A stretch of DNA of 64,000 bases from Fusobacterium perfoetens (GCF_021531595.1 NZ_JADYUD010000001.1:124001-188000), one strand, 5' to 3'; numbered from the stretch's first letter, positions 1 through 8,340 are shown. The notes: a model not told the origin generated them from the letters alone. Made by a program: numbers and translations.

Positions 1-1277
1 TCATCAACAAGAGTTTCAATAGCACTGTCATCTGTAACTTGAGCCATTTTTTCTTCTTTAACAATAGTTTCAGGATCTCTTTCATCAGTAAGTTTCATTT
101 CAAAAAGAGTTTTAGCTATTTTTGATGAAATAACATTTGTATCAATAAGTTTTATAATTTTTCCTAAATCTTCAGAAGAAATTACAAAATCTTTTATTTC
201 AGTATTTTTTTGTTTTAATTCTTTTAAAACTTCTGTCATTATCCAGTTTGAACTTGATTTTGCATTTCCAGAAGCTTTTGCTGTATTTTCAAAATAATCA
301 GCAAGTTCAATATCTTCACAAAGAATATGTGCATCATATTCAGGAATTTGATATTCATTTATAAATCTTGCAACTTTATCAGTTATTGATTCAGGCATAG
401 TTTCTTTTATGGCTTCTATTTCTTCATCAGTTATAACAAGAGTAAGAAGATCTGGTTCATGGAAATATCTGTAATCCATAGCCTCTTCTTTGCTTCTCAT
501 AACTCTTGTAACTTGAGCATCATCATCCCAAAGTCTTGTTTCCTGATCTATTTTTCCACCCTTTTCAATAGTTTCAATTTGTCTATTTACTTCATAGTCT
601 ATTGCTCTTGCAACAGCTTTGAAAGAGTTAAGGTTTTTAACTTCAACTCTTGTTCCAAAAGGTTCTCCTTTATGATGTACAGATATATTAGCATCACATC
701 TTAAAGAACCAAGTTCCATTGAAACATCACTGACACCAGTATATTTAATAGTATTTTTAAGAAGAGTAAGATATTCATAAGCTTCTTCTGAAGTTCTCAT
801 ATCAGGTTCAGAAATAATTTCTACAAGAGGAATAGAAGCTCTGTTATAGTTTAAATAAGATTCATGAACTCCATGAACAGATTTACCTGTATCCTCTTCT
901 ATTTGTATTTTTGTAATTCCAACTTTTTTAGCTTTTCCATTTACATTTATTTCTAAGAATCCTTTTCCTGCATAAGAATTTTCAAACTGAGTTATTTGAT
1001 AGTTCTTTGGAGCATCAGGATAGAAATAATTTTTTCTATCAAAATGACTTTCGTTATTTATGTTACAGTTTAAAGCAAGAGCAGCTTTGACAGCATACTC
1101 AACAACTTTTTTATTTAATTTTGGAAGAGCTCCTGGATGTCCAAGACATATAGGGCATGTATGAGTATTTGAATCATCGTTATCGTAATCAGCACTGCAA
1201 CCACACCATACTTTTGTTCCTGTTTTTAATTGGAGATGGACTTCAAGTCCTATTACTGATTCCCATTCTTTTATCAT
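1..1277 (-). CDS. gatB: Asp-tRNA(Asn)/Glu-tRNA(Gln) amidotransferase subunit B (3' end cut by window)
   Basis: GatB is the tRNA-binding, kinase-like subunit of GatCAB, which amidates misacylated Glu-tRNA(Gln) and Asp-tRNA(Asn) in the cytoplasm. Reading leftward from the ATG at 1277, the product starts MIKEWESVIGLEVHLQL, the family's N-terminal signature, followed by a Cys-rich stretch (CGCS, then CPICLGHPG at about residues 42-50) and the RASIPLVEI, SMELGSLRCDAN and DYRYFHEPDL blocks typical of GatB. About 425 codons lie in the window; the family is about 475-480 residues, so the C-terminal tail is missing only because the window ends. Its ATG shares one base with the gatA stop (TAATG), which implies translational coupling. 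It is the last gene seen of a gatC-gatA-gatB run. Confidence 0.97.
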   Translation of the reverse strand, partial: MIKEWESVIGLEVHLQLKTGTKVWCGCSADYDNDDSNTHTCPICLGHPGALPKLNKKVVEYAVKAALALNCNINNESHFDRKNYFYPDAPKNYQITQFENSYAGKGFLEINVNGKAKKVGITKIQIEEDTGKSVHGVHESYLNYNRASIPLVEIISEPDMRTSEEAYEYLTLLKNTIKYTGVSDVSMELGSLRCDANISVHHKGEPFGTRVEVKNLNSFKAVARAIDYEVNRQIETIEKGGKIDQETRLWDDDAQVTRVMRSKEEAMDYRYFHEPDLLTLVITDEEIEAIKETMPESITDKVARFINEYQIPEYDAHILCEDIELADYFENTAKASGNAKSSSNWIMTEVLKELKQKNTEIKDFVISSEDLGKIIKLIDTNVISSKIAKTLFEMKLTDERDPETIVKEEKMAQVTDDSAIETLVD

Positions 1278-2740
1278 TATTTATCATCTCCTTCAGGAAG
1301 TTTCCATTCTCCTCTAATTTTTTCAAAAGCACTTCCTACAGCAATTAAGTCTTCTTCTCCAAATTGTTTTCCTAAAAGTTGGATTCCTACAGGAAGACCA
1401 TCTGTAAGCCCTGCTGGAACAGAAAGCCCTGGAATACCAGCAAGGTTTGCAGAAAGTGTAAATATATCTTCTAAATATAATTCTATTGGTGTTTTTTCTT
1501 TATTAAGTTCAAAAGATGGTGATGGAGCAACTGGAGTAAATATTACATCAACAGTTTTAAAAGCTTCATCAAAATCTTTTTTTATAAGAGTTCTTACTTT
1601 CTGAGCTTTTTTAAAGTATGCATCAAAGAAACCAGCACTTAAAACATATGTTCCTATCATAATTCTTCTTTTTACTTCAGCACCAAATCCTTCACTTCTT
1701 GATTTAATGTAAAGATCAAGGATATTTTTAGCTTCAGGGCTTCTGTATCCATATCTTACTCCATCAAATCTTGCAAGGTTTGAACTTGCTTCAGCAGGAG
1801 CAAGAACATAGTAAACAGGAACAGCATATTTTGTATGAGGAAGAGAGATATCAATGACTTCTGCTCCAAGTTCTCTTAATTTATCAAGAGATTCAAGCAT
1901 AACTTTTCTTACACCTTCATCAATTCCTTCAATAAAATATTCTTTAGGAACTCCTATTTTCATTCCTTTTATATCTCTTCCAAGAGCTTTTGTATAATCT
2001 GGAACATCTTTTTTAGATACAGTTGCATCGTATTCATCATATCCAGAAATAACATTCATTGTAAGAGCAACATCTTCAACAGACTTTGCAATTGGTCCTA
2101 TTTGGTCAAGAGATGAAGCAAAAGCAATAAGTCCATATCTTGAAACTCTTCCATAAGTAGGTTTAAGTCCTACAACACCACAAAAAGATGATGGCTGTCT
2201 TATACTTCCTCCTGTGTCAGAACCAAGAGAGATAAAACATTCTTGAGAAGCAATTGATGTTGCTGCTCCTCCAGAACTTCCACCAGGAACTTTTGTTGTA
2301 TCCCAAGGATTTTTAGTAAGTCCATGAGAAGAAGTTCTTGTAGTTCCTCCCATTGCAAATTCGTCCATATTTGTCTTACCTATGATTATTGCATCTGCTT
2401 CTTTTAATTTTTTTACAACAGTTGCATCATAAATTCCCACATAATTTCCAAGAATTTTTGAACATGCAGTTGTAAGATCTCCTTCAGATACCATATTATC
2501 TTTTATAGATACTGGAACTCCTGCAAGTGATCCCACTTTTTCTCCTTTTGCTATTTTTTCATCAATAATTTTAGCTTCTTCAAGAGCTTTTTCTTTTCTA
2601 AGAGAAACAAAACTGTTTATAAGTTCGTCTTTTTTTTCTATTCTTTCAAATACAGCCTTTGTAACCTCAACAGCAGAAAGTTCTCTGTCTGCTATTTTTT
2701 TTCTGATTTCAGCAGCTGTAAATTTATGTATCTCAGTCAT
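1277..2740 (-). CDS. gatA: Asp-tRNA(Asn)/Glu-tRNA(Gln) amidotransferase subunit A
   Basis: GatA is the glutaminase subunit of GatCAB: it releases ammonia from Gln or Asn and passes it to GatB. The 487-residue product is full length for the amidase-signature family. The catalytic Ser-cisSer-Lys triad can be read directly: Lys80 in VSIKDNM, Ser155 in GGSSGG and Ser179 in GSDTGGSIRQPSS. A GatA-type C-terminal part follows (AGIPGLSVPAG, LPVGIQLLG). It lies 21 bp downstream of gatC and overlaps gatB by one base, so the three subunits are made from one message in the order C-A-B. Confidence 0.98.
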   Translation of the reverse strand: MTEIHKFTAAEIRKKIADRELSAVEVTKAVFERIEKKDELINSFVSLRKEKALEEAKIIDEKIAKGEKVGSLAGVPVSIKDNMVSEGDLTTACSKILGNYVGIYDATVVKKLKEADAIIIGKTNMDEFAMGGTTRTSSHGLTKNPWDTTKVPGGSSGGAATSIASQECFISLGSDTGGSIRQPSSFCGVVGLKPTYGRVSRYGLIAFASSLDQIGPIAKSVEDVALTMNVISGYDEYDATVSKKDVPDYTKALGRDIKGMKIGVPKEYFIEGIDEGVRKVMLESLDKLRELGAEVIDISLPHTKYAVPVYYVLAPAEASSNLARFDGVRYGYRSPEAKNILDLYIKSRSEGFGAEVKRRIMIGTYVLSAGFFDAYFKKAQKVRTLIKKDFDEAFKTVDVIFTPVAPSPSFELNKEKTPIELYLEDIFTLSANLAGIPGLSVPAGLTDGLPVGIQLLGKQFGEEDLIAVGSAFEKIRGEWKLPEGDDK

Positions 2741-2761
2741 GAGAAATCCTCCTCTAAAATT

Positions 2762-3055
2762 TTATTCTCCTCCAACAACTTTTGGAACAATAACAGCACC
2801 ATCTTCAGCTTCAGGTGCATTTAAAAGTGCTTCTTCAACAGTAAGAGATTTTCTTACAGTATCTTCTCTTAAGTTGTTTGTATCATCGTTTACTTGTGAT
2901 AAAGGTTTTACTTCTGTTGTGTCAACTTCACCAAGCATATCAATGTAATTAAGAATATCATTAAGTTCCTGCTGATATTTTTCTATCTCTTCAGGGCTGA
3001 ATTCCAATCTTGCAAGTTTAGCAACATGTAAAACTTCCTCTTTGCTTAAAGCCAT
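2762..3055 (-). CDS. gatC: Asp-tRNA(Asn)/Glu-tRNA(Gln) amidotransferase subunit C
   Basis: GatC is the small belt subunit that wraps GatA and GatB and stabilises the complex. The 97-residue length is usual. The N-terminus (KEEVLHVAKLARLEFSPEE) and the following ELNDILNYIDMLGEVDT are recognisable GatC sequence, and the C-terminal half contains the LREDTV segment. An AGGAGG-type ribosome site precedes the ATG. It is the first of the three gat genes and lies 49 bp downstream of rluB, in the long operon that starts near 6.8 kb. Confidence 0.96.
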   Translation of the reverse strand: MALSKEEVLHVAKLARLEFSPEEIEKYQQELNDILNYIDMLGEVDTTEVKPLSQVNDDTNNLREDTVRKSLTVEEALLNAPEAEDGAVIVPKVVGGE

Positions 3056-3104
3056 TCTAACCTCCTAAAATTAATCTTTATATATTTAAAATATTTTCTG
3101 CATT

Positions 3105-3815
3105 TTAAAGTGAATACAGATAGTTTATTTCTTTTTTAGTAAGAGCTCTGTATTCTCCTGTTTCAAGACCATCAAGGTTTAATTCTCCCAGCATAATTCT
3201 TTTAAGATTTATGACAGGATGACCTACTGATTCAAACATTCTTCTTACTTGTCTATTTCTTCCTTCTTTTATAGCAAAATGAAGAACAGTATGTTTATCA
3301 TCTGCCAAAAGAATTTTTGCTTTTGCAGGAAGAGTTATTTTATCGTCTAACATAATTCCTCTTTTTAATTTATTAAGAGTTGTCATGTTGATATTTCCTT
3401 TTGCTTCTACAAGATAAGTTTTATAAACTTCTGTTCTTGGATGAATTATTTTATTAAAAATTTCTCCATCATTTGTAAGAAGAAGAAGTCCTTCTGTGTC
3501 ATAATCAAGTCTTCCAATAGGAAAAATTCTTTCTTTTGTATCTATTAAATCAACAACTGTTTTTCTTCCTCTTTCATCTTTTGCAGTACTTAAAACTCTT
3601 TTAGGTTTATTAAGAATAAAATAAACTTTTTGTTTTTTTTCAATGTTCAAAGGTTTTCCGTTAATAGTTATAGTATCATTTTTATCAACTTTTACTCCTG
3701 ATTCTGCAAGAATGCCATTTACTTTTATTCTTTTTTCTTCAATCATTTTATCAACAGCTCTTCTTGAACCTACTCCAAGTTCTGCAAGATATTTATTAAT
3801 CCTTGTTTTTTCCAT
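3105..3815 (-). CDS. rluB: Pseudouridine synthase, RluB/RsuA family
   Basis: Converts a uridine in rRNA to pseudouridine; the RluB group acts on 23S rRNA near the peptidyl transferase centre. The 236-residue protein has an N-terminal S4 RNA-binding domain (INKYLAELGVGSRRAVDKMI, about residues 6-50) and a catalytic domain with the family signature GRLDYDTEGLLLLTNDGE, in which Asp104 is the expected catalytic residue. The EGRNRQVRRMFESVGHPV block near the C-terminus is the RsuA/RluB substrate-contact motif. The start overlaps the end of scpB by 20 bp, so it is translated in the same message. The scpB-rluB order is familiar from Firmicutes. RluB versus RluE/RsuA target choice cannot be settled from sequence alone. 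Confidence 0.92.
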   Translation of the reverse strand: MEKTRINKYLAELGVGSRRAVDKMIEEKRIKVNGILAESGVKVDKNDTITINGKPLNIEKKQKVYFILNKPKRVLSTAKDERGRKTVVDLIDTKERIFPIGRLDYDTEGLLLLTNDGEIFNKIIHPRTEVYKTYLVEAKGNINMTTLNKLKRGIMLDDKITLPAKAKILLADDKHTVLHFAIKEGRNRQVRRMFESVGHPVINLKRIMLGELNLDGLETGEYRALTKKEINYLYSL

Positions 3816-4326
3816 TTAGTTTTTCCTTTATTTCATAATAGTTTGGAAGTTCATCTACTGAATCAATTCCAAGATAACCTAAAAATTTATCAGTTACTTC
3901 ATAAAGATTAGGCTTTCCTATAGAATCTTTTTTTCCGCAGATTCTTATAAATTTTTTATTTTCCATAGTATATATTATACTGTCTACACTGACTCCTCTT
4001 ATGGCTTCAACCTCACTTTTTGTTACTGGCTGGTTATAAGCTATTATTGAAAGAGTTTCAAGTGTTGAAGCAGAAAGCTTTCTTGGCTTTTTCTCCTGTT
4101 CAAAGAAATTTGTGATAACTTCTCCATATTTTGGATTTGATACTAAATAAACAGTATCATCAAATATTTCTATATTTATTCCAGTACTTTTTCTTTCTCC
4201 TTTAAGTTCATAAAGAATAGGTATAAGTTTATCAATGGAAAGAGAGAAGAATTTTGCTAAATCTTTTATTTTTATATCTTCTCCTCCTAAAAAAAGTATC
4301 GCTTCCAGCTGTGGTTTTATATCCAT
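3796..4326 (-). CDS. scpB: Segregation and condensation protein B
   Basis: ScpB dimerises and binds the kleisin ScpA, forming with SMC the bacterial condensin that organises and segregates the chromosome. The 176-residue protein contains two winged-helix units; the diagnostic segment is LETLSIIAYNQPVTKSEVEAIRGVSVDS (about residues 88-115; the core is IIAYNQPVTKSEVEAIRGV), followed by KKFIRICGKKDSIGKPNLYEVT. It lies 31 bp downstream of mreB and overlaps rluB. Its partner gene scpA is not here but at 32932-33666, which is unusual because the two are commonly adjacent. Confidence 0.95.
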   Translation of the reverse strand: MDIKPQLEAILFLGGEDIKIKDLAKFFSLSIDKLIPILYELKGERKSTGINIEIFDDTVYLVSNPKYGEVITNFFEQEKKPRKLSASTLETLSIIAYNQPVTKSEVEAIRGVSVDSIIYTMENKKFIRICGKKDSIGKPNLYEVTDKFLGYLGIDSVDELPNYYEIKEKLNGKNKD

Positions 4327-4357
4327 TTAAATTATCCTTTCATTTTATGAAAATTTA

Positions 4358-5410
4358 TTAGTAGTTGTTTTCAGGAGACATTAAAATTGATTTGTATTCA
4401 TTAAAGTTACCTAAGAATTTTGCAATTCCGTTGATAACAGCATTTAATGGATCTTCAACAACTGTAACATTAAGTTTTAAGGAGTTTGCAAGTTTTTTAT
4501 CAAGACCTCTAAGCAGAGCCCCTCCTCCAGTTAGATAAATTCCTGTTCTCTTAATATCAGAAGAAAGTTCAGGAGGTGTTTTTTCTAATATAGATTTAAT
4601 TTCTTCTATAATTTGATTTCCTGCTTCTTCAAGAGCATTTGCTATTTCAGTTGAAGTAACTGTAACATTTACAGGAAGCCCTGTGATAAGGTTTCTTCCA
4701 CTTATTTCACAAGTAAGTTCTTCTTCAAGAGGAATAACTGCTCCAATTTCTATTTTAAGACGCTCAGCAGTTTTATAACCTATAAGAAGGTTATGTTCCT
4801 GTCTTATATATTCTGTAATAAGATTGTCAAATCTATCTCCAGCAACTTTAAGAGAAGATGTTTTTACAATACCTCCAAGAGAAATAACACCAATTTCAGT
4901 AGTTCCTCCTCCTATATCAACAATAAGATTTCCTTCTGGCTGAAATACATCTATTCCAGCTCCTATAGCAGCAGCCATAGGTTCTTCTATAAGAAATGCT
5001 TCTCTTGCTCCAGCATCAGTACTTATGTCAATAACGGCTCTTTTTTCAACTTGTGTAACTCCAGCAGGAACACATATAAGAACTCTTGGACCTGCAAGTT
5101 TTCCAGAACCTTTATTTATTTCTCTGTAAAATCCTCTAAGCATTTTTTCAGTTACTTCATAATCAGCAATAACTCCATTTTTTAATGGTCTTATAGCATC
5201 AATATGAGCAGGAGTTTTTCCTATCATAGCTTTTGCTTTTTCTCCTACAGCGTAAAGTTCTTTTGTTTTATTATTTATAGCAACAACAGAAGGAGAATTT
5301 AAAACTATTCCTTTTTTCTTTACACAAATAAGAGTATTTGAAGTTCCAAGGTCAATACCTAAGTCTTCAGAAAACATTCCCCAGAATTTATTAAAGTAAT
5401 TTTTAAACAT
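4358..5410 (-). CDS. mreB: Rod shape-determining protein MreB
   Basis: MreB is the bacterial actin homologue that forms membrane-associated filaments and positions peptidoglycan synthesis. The 350-residue product carries the actin-fold nucleotide motifs: phosphate-1 DLGTSNTLI (about residues 20-28), phosphate-2 DIGGGTTEIGVISLGG (about residues 166-181) and the adenosine loop TGGGALLRGL (about residues 294-303). The N-terminal hydrophobic stretch (FKNYFNKFWGMF) could act as the amphipathic membrane anchor. It sits between maf and scpB. The partner gene mreC is almost 58 kb away in this window (62375-63178), so the usual mreBCD order is broken. Confidence 0.97.
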   Translation of the reverse strand: MFKNYFNKFWGMFSEDLGIDLGTSNTLICVKKKGIVLNSPSVVAINNKTKELYAVGEKAKAMIGKTPAHIDAIRPLKNGVIADYEVTEKMLRGFYREINKGSGKLAGPRVLICVPAGVTQVEKRAVIDISTDAGAREAFLIEEPMAAAIGAGIDVFQPEGNLIVDIGGGTTEIGVISLGGIVKTSSLKVAGDRFDNLITEYIRQEHNLLIGYKTAERLKIEIGAVIPLEEELTCEISGRNLITGLPVNVTVTSTEIANALEEAGNQIIEEIKSILEKTPPELSSDIKRTGIYLTGGGALLRGLDKKLANSLKLNVTVVEDPLNAVINGIAKFLGNFNEYKSILMSPENNY

Positions 5411-5424
5411 TTTTTCACCTCAAA

Positions 5425-6003
5425 TTATATTTTTTCTAAATTGTTTAAATCAAAGCCTGCACTGCTTAAAAAACGGATAAATTTACCAAGGGGAAATCCC
5501 ATTACACTGAAAAAATCTCCTTCAATTTTTTCTACAAAGAAAGCACCTTTTCCTTGTATGCCATAAGCTCCCGCCTTATCCATAGGTTCTTTTGTATCTA
5601 TATACCAGTTTATTTCATCATCTGTAAGAGTTTTAAAATAAACTTTTGTAACTTCACAATCACTGTATAATATTTTTTCAGTGAGATTTACAAATGAAAA
5701 AGCTGTTATAACTTCATGACTTTTTCCTGAAAGAGATTTAAGCATATTAAATGCTTCCAGTCTGTTATGAGGTTTTCCAAGAATTTTACCATCAACAACA
5801 ACAGCAGTATCAGCTCCTACTACATATTCATTTGGAAAATCTTCAGCTACAGCCTTTGCTTTTTTTTCTGCAATGTCTTTGATTTTTTCTACTGCAGTAT
5901 TTTTATTGCTTATTTCATCAATATTTTTTACAATAGTTTTAAATGAAAAACCAAAGTTTTCTAAAATCTCCTTTCTTCTTGGAGATGCTGATGCTAATAT
6001 CAT
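5425..6003 (-). CDS. maf: Maf-family nucleotide pyrophosphatase
   Basis: Maf proteins hydrolyse non-canonical or modified nucleoside triphosphates (dTTP/UTP or m7GTP types) and have been linked to septum inhibition. The 192-residue protein begins ILASASPRRKEIL, the family signature, and contains the conserved VVGADTAVVVDGKILGKPH and DKAGAYGIQGKGA blocks. It lies 14 bp upstream of mreB, a pairing also seen in many Gram-negative and Gram-positive genomes. Its ATG overlaps the stop of the upstream membrane-protein gene by four bases (ATGA). The substrate subclass is not decided here. Confidence 0.93.
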   Translation of the reverse strand: MILASASPRRKEILENFGFSFKTIVKNIDEISNKNTAVEKIKDIAEKKAKAVAEDFPNEYVVGADTAVVVDGKILGKPHNRLEAFNMLKSLSGKSHEVITAFSFVNLTEKILYSDCEVTKVYFKTLTDDEINWYIDTKEPMDKAGAYGIQGKGAFFVEKIEGDFFSVMGFPLGKFIRFLSSAGFDLNNLEKI

Positions 6004-6737
6004 TTAATAATATCCTCCTTAGGAAAATCTTCTTTCTTTTCTTCTTTGTTTTTTTCAAGAGGAAGAATATCCTTTTCAATAGCTTTTTCAACTTTTTCTT
6101 TTATTACAGTTTCAAGTATAATATTTTGTTTTTCGTATTCTACAGCTTTCTTTTCTTCAAGATTTTCTTTTATGGCAATTTGTGTCTGCATTTGAGCAAG
6201 AAGAGCTTTCTCAAGTTTTAATGCCTCTCTTCTTCTTTTGCATCTTATAAAATATTTTATAGTACGGCTTATTTCTTTTCCTATAAGAAAGAAAAGAGAA
6301 ATAAAAATAAGAATGGAAGAAATTGCAAATATGTAATTAAGTCTAAAATTTTCAAAAATATATGTAATAAAGTATGTCATAAGAAATCCTAGATTACAAT
6401 CCATTATACACATATTAATTATATTTGTTTCATTGAGCTTTTCTCCATATGCAAGAGTTCCAAGAATAAAAACAGAAGAAACAGAAATTATAAAAATAAT
6501 AGAAAAGAAAAGTCTTGTTTTATAAAAAATTCTTTTTTTTCTGCTGTTTATAAAAGTAAAAAATATATCAAGCAAAATTATTGCAACAGAGGGAATAAAA
6601 AATATTCCAAAATAGTTTTTGCCAAACAGAATAAAAGAATCAGAATATTCATACCCTTTTTTAAAAAAGAAAAAAATCAGTGAAAAAATAAAACCAAAAA
6701 GTATAGTTTTTGTCACAATCTTTTTTTTCCTATTCAT
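6000..6737 (-). CDS. Unknown five-helix membrane protein with coiled-coil C-terminus, head of the maf-mreB operon
   Basis: I do not recognise this family. From the ATG at 6737 (MNRKKKIVTK...) it has 245 residues: about five hydrophobic segments (around residues 9-25, 43-65, 74-98, 103-123 and 128-150) and then a charged, Glu/Lys-rich C-terminal tail of about 90 residues likely to form a coiled coil. An upstream in-frame ATG at 6827 is rejected because a good promoter (-35 at 6822-6827, -10 at 6799-6804) overlaps it, while TGGGAG lies just upstream of the 6737 ATG. It overlaps maf by four bases. Its position at the head of a morphogenesis operon suggests an envelope role, but that is inference. 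Confidence 0.75.
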   Translation of the reverse strand: MNRKKKIVTKTILFGFIFSLIFFFFKKGYEYSDSFILFGKNYFGIFFIPSVAIILLDIFFTFINSRKKRIFYKTRLFFSIIFIISVSSVFILGTLAYGEKLNETNIINMCIMDCNLGFLMTYFITYIFENFRLNYIFAISSILIFISLFFLIGKEISRTIKYFIRCKRRREALKLEKALLAQMQTQIAIKENLEEKKAVEYEKQNIILETVIKEKVEKAIEKDILPLEKNKEEKKEDFPKEDIIK

Positions 6738-6798
6738 TAAAATTTGCTCCCAAAAATATTTAATAAAATCCAGTTGAAAATATATGTACAACAGTATT

Positions 6799-6827
6799 AT
6801 TTTACCATAGAGGTAGTGAGTTTTCAA
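6799..6827 (-). promoter_or_regulatory. Promoter of the maf-mreB-scpB-rluB-gatCAB operon
   Basis: On the minus strand TTGAAA (6822-6827) and TAAAAT (6799-6804) are separated by 17 bp. It lies about 60 bp upstream of the chosen start of the membrane-protein gene and is the only good promoter I found in front of this eight-gene run with short or overlapping junctions. Confidence 0.65.
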
Positions 6828-6910
6828 GAAATAAAGAACATACTTTTTTATAAAGAAAAATTGTGTTATAATTTAAAATAGGAAACAGATTTTCAAGGAG
6901 ACTGATAAAG

Positions 6911-7357
6911 ATGAAAAGTAATGGAAAAGTTATTGCAATAAATGGAAACAGGATAAAATTAAAAATGTTTAAAGAAAGTTCTTGTGCTCATTGTTCTGGT
7001 TGTGGAGATGCAAATAAACTTGCTAGAGAACTTGAAGTAACTTATGATGGAGATGTAGAAATAGGAGATATAGTAACTTTTGAACTTGAAGATTCAAAGA
7101 TGCTGAAAATAGGATTTACAGTTTACATTCTTCCTATAATTATGATGATACTTGGATTTTTTATAAGTAATAAAATGGGAGGAAGTGAAAAAATAAGTGT
7201 GCTTGTTTCTTTTGCTTTTCTTGTTCTATCTTTTGCAGGACTTCATATATATGATAAATATTTTGTAAAAGAAAAAGTAGAAATGACAGTGACAGCTGTT
7301 GAAAAAGGTTCAGAAATATTTAGTGCAGATAGTTGTGCAGGACAAAATAAAGATTAA
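6911..7357 (+). CDS. RseC/MucC-family membrane protein (SoxR-reducing-system type)
   Basis: RseC proteins are small inner-membrane proteins associated with redox systems that reset SoxR, and with sigma-E control in Proteobacteria. The 148-residue product shows the family plan: a cytoplasmic N-terminal domain with a Cys cluster (SSCAHCSGCG, about residues 23-32), then two transmembrane helices (about residues 75-93 and 98-116) and a short tail with another Cys. The family is often encoded with Rnf electron-transfer genes; none are in this window. A TATAAT at 6867-6872 and an AAGGAG site precede it. Function in this organism is inferred from family only. Confidence 0.8.
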   Translation: MKSNGKVIAINGNRIKLKMFKESSCAHCSGCGDANKLARELEVTYDGDVEIGDIVTFELEDSKMLKIGFTVYILPIIMMILGFFISNKMGGSEKISVLVSFAFLVLSFAGLHIYDKYFVKEKVEMTVTAVEKGSEIFSADSCAGQNKD

Positions 7358-7390
7358 TATGTTAAAAAATTTTTTATAAGTGGAGGGATA

Positions 7391-7855
7391 ATGAAAAAAT
7401 TTTTTATTCTTTTTATGTTTTTAATTTTATGTACATTATCTTCAGCAAAAACTCAAAAAGTATCAAGACAACAGATAAAAGATGTTGGAGACATTACGAT
7501 TTCTCTTATAGGTAATGAACCTTTTACAGGTATGGTTACTGATGGAAAAGATAGGGAATATTATGTAAAGGGAAAACCCGATGGGAAATGGATAGCTTTT
7601 TATGACAATGGAAAAATGAAGTCCATAGAAAATTGGAAAGATGGAATGCTTAATGGGAAATATATTCTTTATAATGAAAAAGGAAAAAAAGTATTAGAAA
7701 CTTATTATAAAAATGGAATAGATAATGGGAAATATGCAATTTATTATGCAAATGGAAAGCCTCGTATTCTAGGACAAATAAAAAATGGAATTCCAGTTGG
7801 AAAATGGAAAAGATACAGCATGGATGGGAAACTTGCTGGAATAAGTAAATATTAA
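7391..7855 (+). CDS. Secreted MORN-variant (YwqK-like) repeat protein
   Basis: A 154-residue protein with a signal peptide (MKKFFILFMFLILCTLSSA, predicted cleavage near residue 19) followed by at least three repeats of about 23 residues of the type YxNGKxxxxxxWKDGxxNGK (FYDNGKMKSIENWKDGMLNGK, then YNEKGKK...YKNGIDNGK, then YYANGKP...IKNGIPVGK). Such MORN_2 repeats occur in many secreted proteins and are often labelled YwqK-like antitoxins, but no toxin gene is next to it. It is probably periplasmic or surface-exposed. It follows the RseC-type gene by 33 bp with a GTGGAGGG ribosome site. Confidence 0.75.
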   Translation: MKKFFILFMFLILCTLSSAKTQKVSRQQIKDVGDITISLIGNEPFTGMVTDGKDREYYVKGKPDGKWIAFYDNGKMKSIENWKDGMLNGKYILYNEKGKKVLETYYKNGIDNGKYAIYYANGKPRILGQIKNGIPVGKWKRYSMDGKLAGISKY

Positions 7856-7870
7856 ATTTTAGGAGATAAA

Positions 7871-8134
7871 ATGGAAAACTACAAATTTAATCAAAATAAA
7901 AAATGTGAATATTTTCCATGTCATAAAATAGAAAATCCAGAAGAAAAATTCAGTTGTATGTTTTGTTACTGTCCTTTATATATGCTTGGAAGAGAGTGTG
8001 GCGGAAATTTTAAATATACAGAAAATGGTATAAAAGATTGTTCAGACTGTATTCTTCCTCATATAAAAGAAACAGGGTATAACCATATTATGAGTAAGAT
8101 AAAGCTCGTAATTGAAAAAACTAGAGAAAAATAA
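7871..8134 (+). CDS. Cysteine-rich small-domain protein
   Basis: An 87-residue soluble protein with nine cysteines and several histidines: C12, C17-H18, C29-x2-C32-x-C34, C43, C57-x2-C60 and H64. The block FCYCPLY...CGGNFKYTENGIKDCSDC is the hallmark of the Cys-rich small domain family (PF04071 type), expected to bind metal or an Fe-S centre. Its role is not established. It lies 15 bp after the MORN-repeat gene with an AGGAGAT ribosome site, so it is probably co-transcribed, and it ends just upstream of the promoter for the 5S rRNA. Confidence 0.75.
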   Translation: MENYKFNQNKKCEYFPCHKIENPEEKFSCMFCYCPLYMLGRECGGNFKYTENGIKDCSDCILPHIKETGYNHIMSKIKLVIEKTREK

Positions 8135-8141
8135 AAAATAT

Positions 8142-8170
8142 TTGACAGAAAATAAAAAATATGATATCAT
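8142..8170 (+). promoter_or_regulatory. Promoter of the 5S rRNA gene
   Basis: TTGACA (8142-8147), a 17-bp spacer and TATCAT (8165-8170). The first base of the 5S helix is at 8177, seven bases after the -10 box, exactly where transcription should start. It is close to consensus, as expected for a stable-RNA gene. Confidence 0.8.
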
Positions 8171-8176
8171 TTTTTT

Positions 8177-8294
8177 GCTTAGAAACAATAGCTACAGGGG
8201 TACACCTAGTTACATTCCGAACCTAGAAGTTAAGCCTGTATACGCTGAAAGTACTTGGGGGGCAGCCCTCTGGGAGGATAGGGAGTTTCTAAGC
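8177..8294 (+). rRNA. rrf: 5S ribosomal RNA
   Basis: The segment contains the conserved 5S core (ATTCCGAAC...AGAAGTTAAGCC, about 8214-8236) and a closing helix I in which GCTTAGAAAC (8177-8186) pairs with GTTTCTAAGC (8285-8294). The length of about 118 nt is right for 5S; the mature ends may be trimmed by a base or two. No 16S or 23S rRNA or tRNA gene is next to it, and it has its own promoter, so it is a free-standing 5S copy. A small ORF across this region is an artefact. Confidence 0.92.
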
Positions 8295-8340
8295 ATTTTT
8301 ATTTTTTGAAAATGTTTTAAAAATTTTTATAAAAAAGATA

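Noticed and set aside
7391-7855. YwqK-like toxin-antitoxin antitoxin
   Set aside because: The repeats match, but the protein is secreted and no toxin gene lies beside it.
8112-8309. A 65-codon ORF crossing the 5S rRNA
   Set aside because: It overlaps the whole 5S gene and its promoter and has no ribosome site; the RNA gene explains the sequence.
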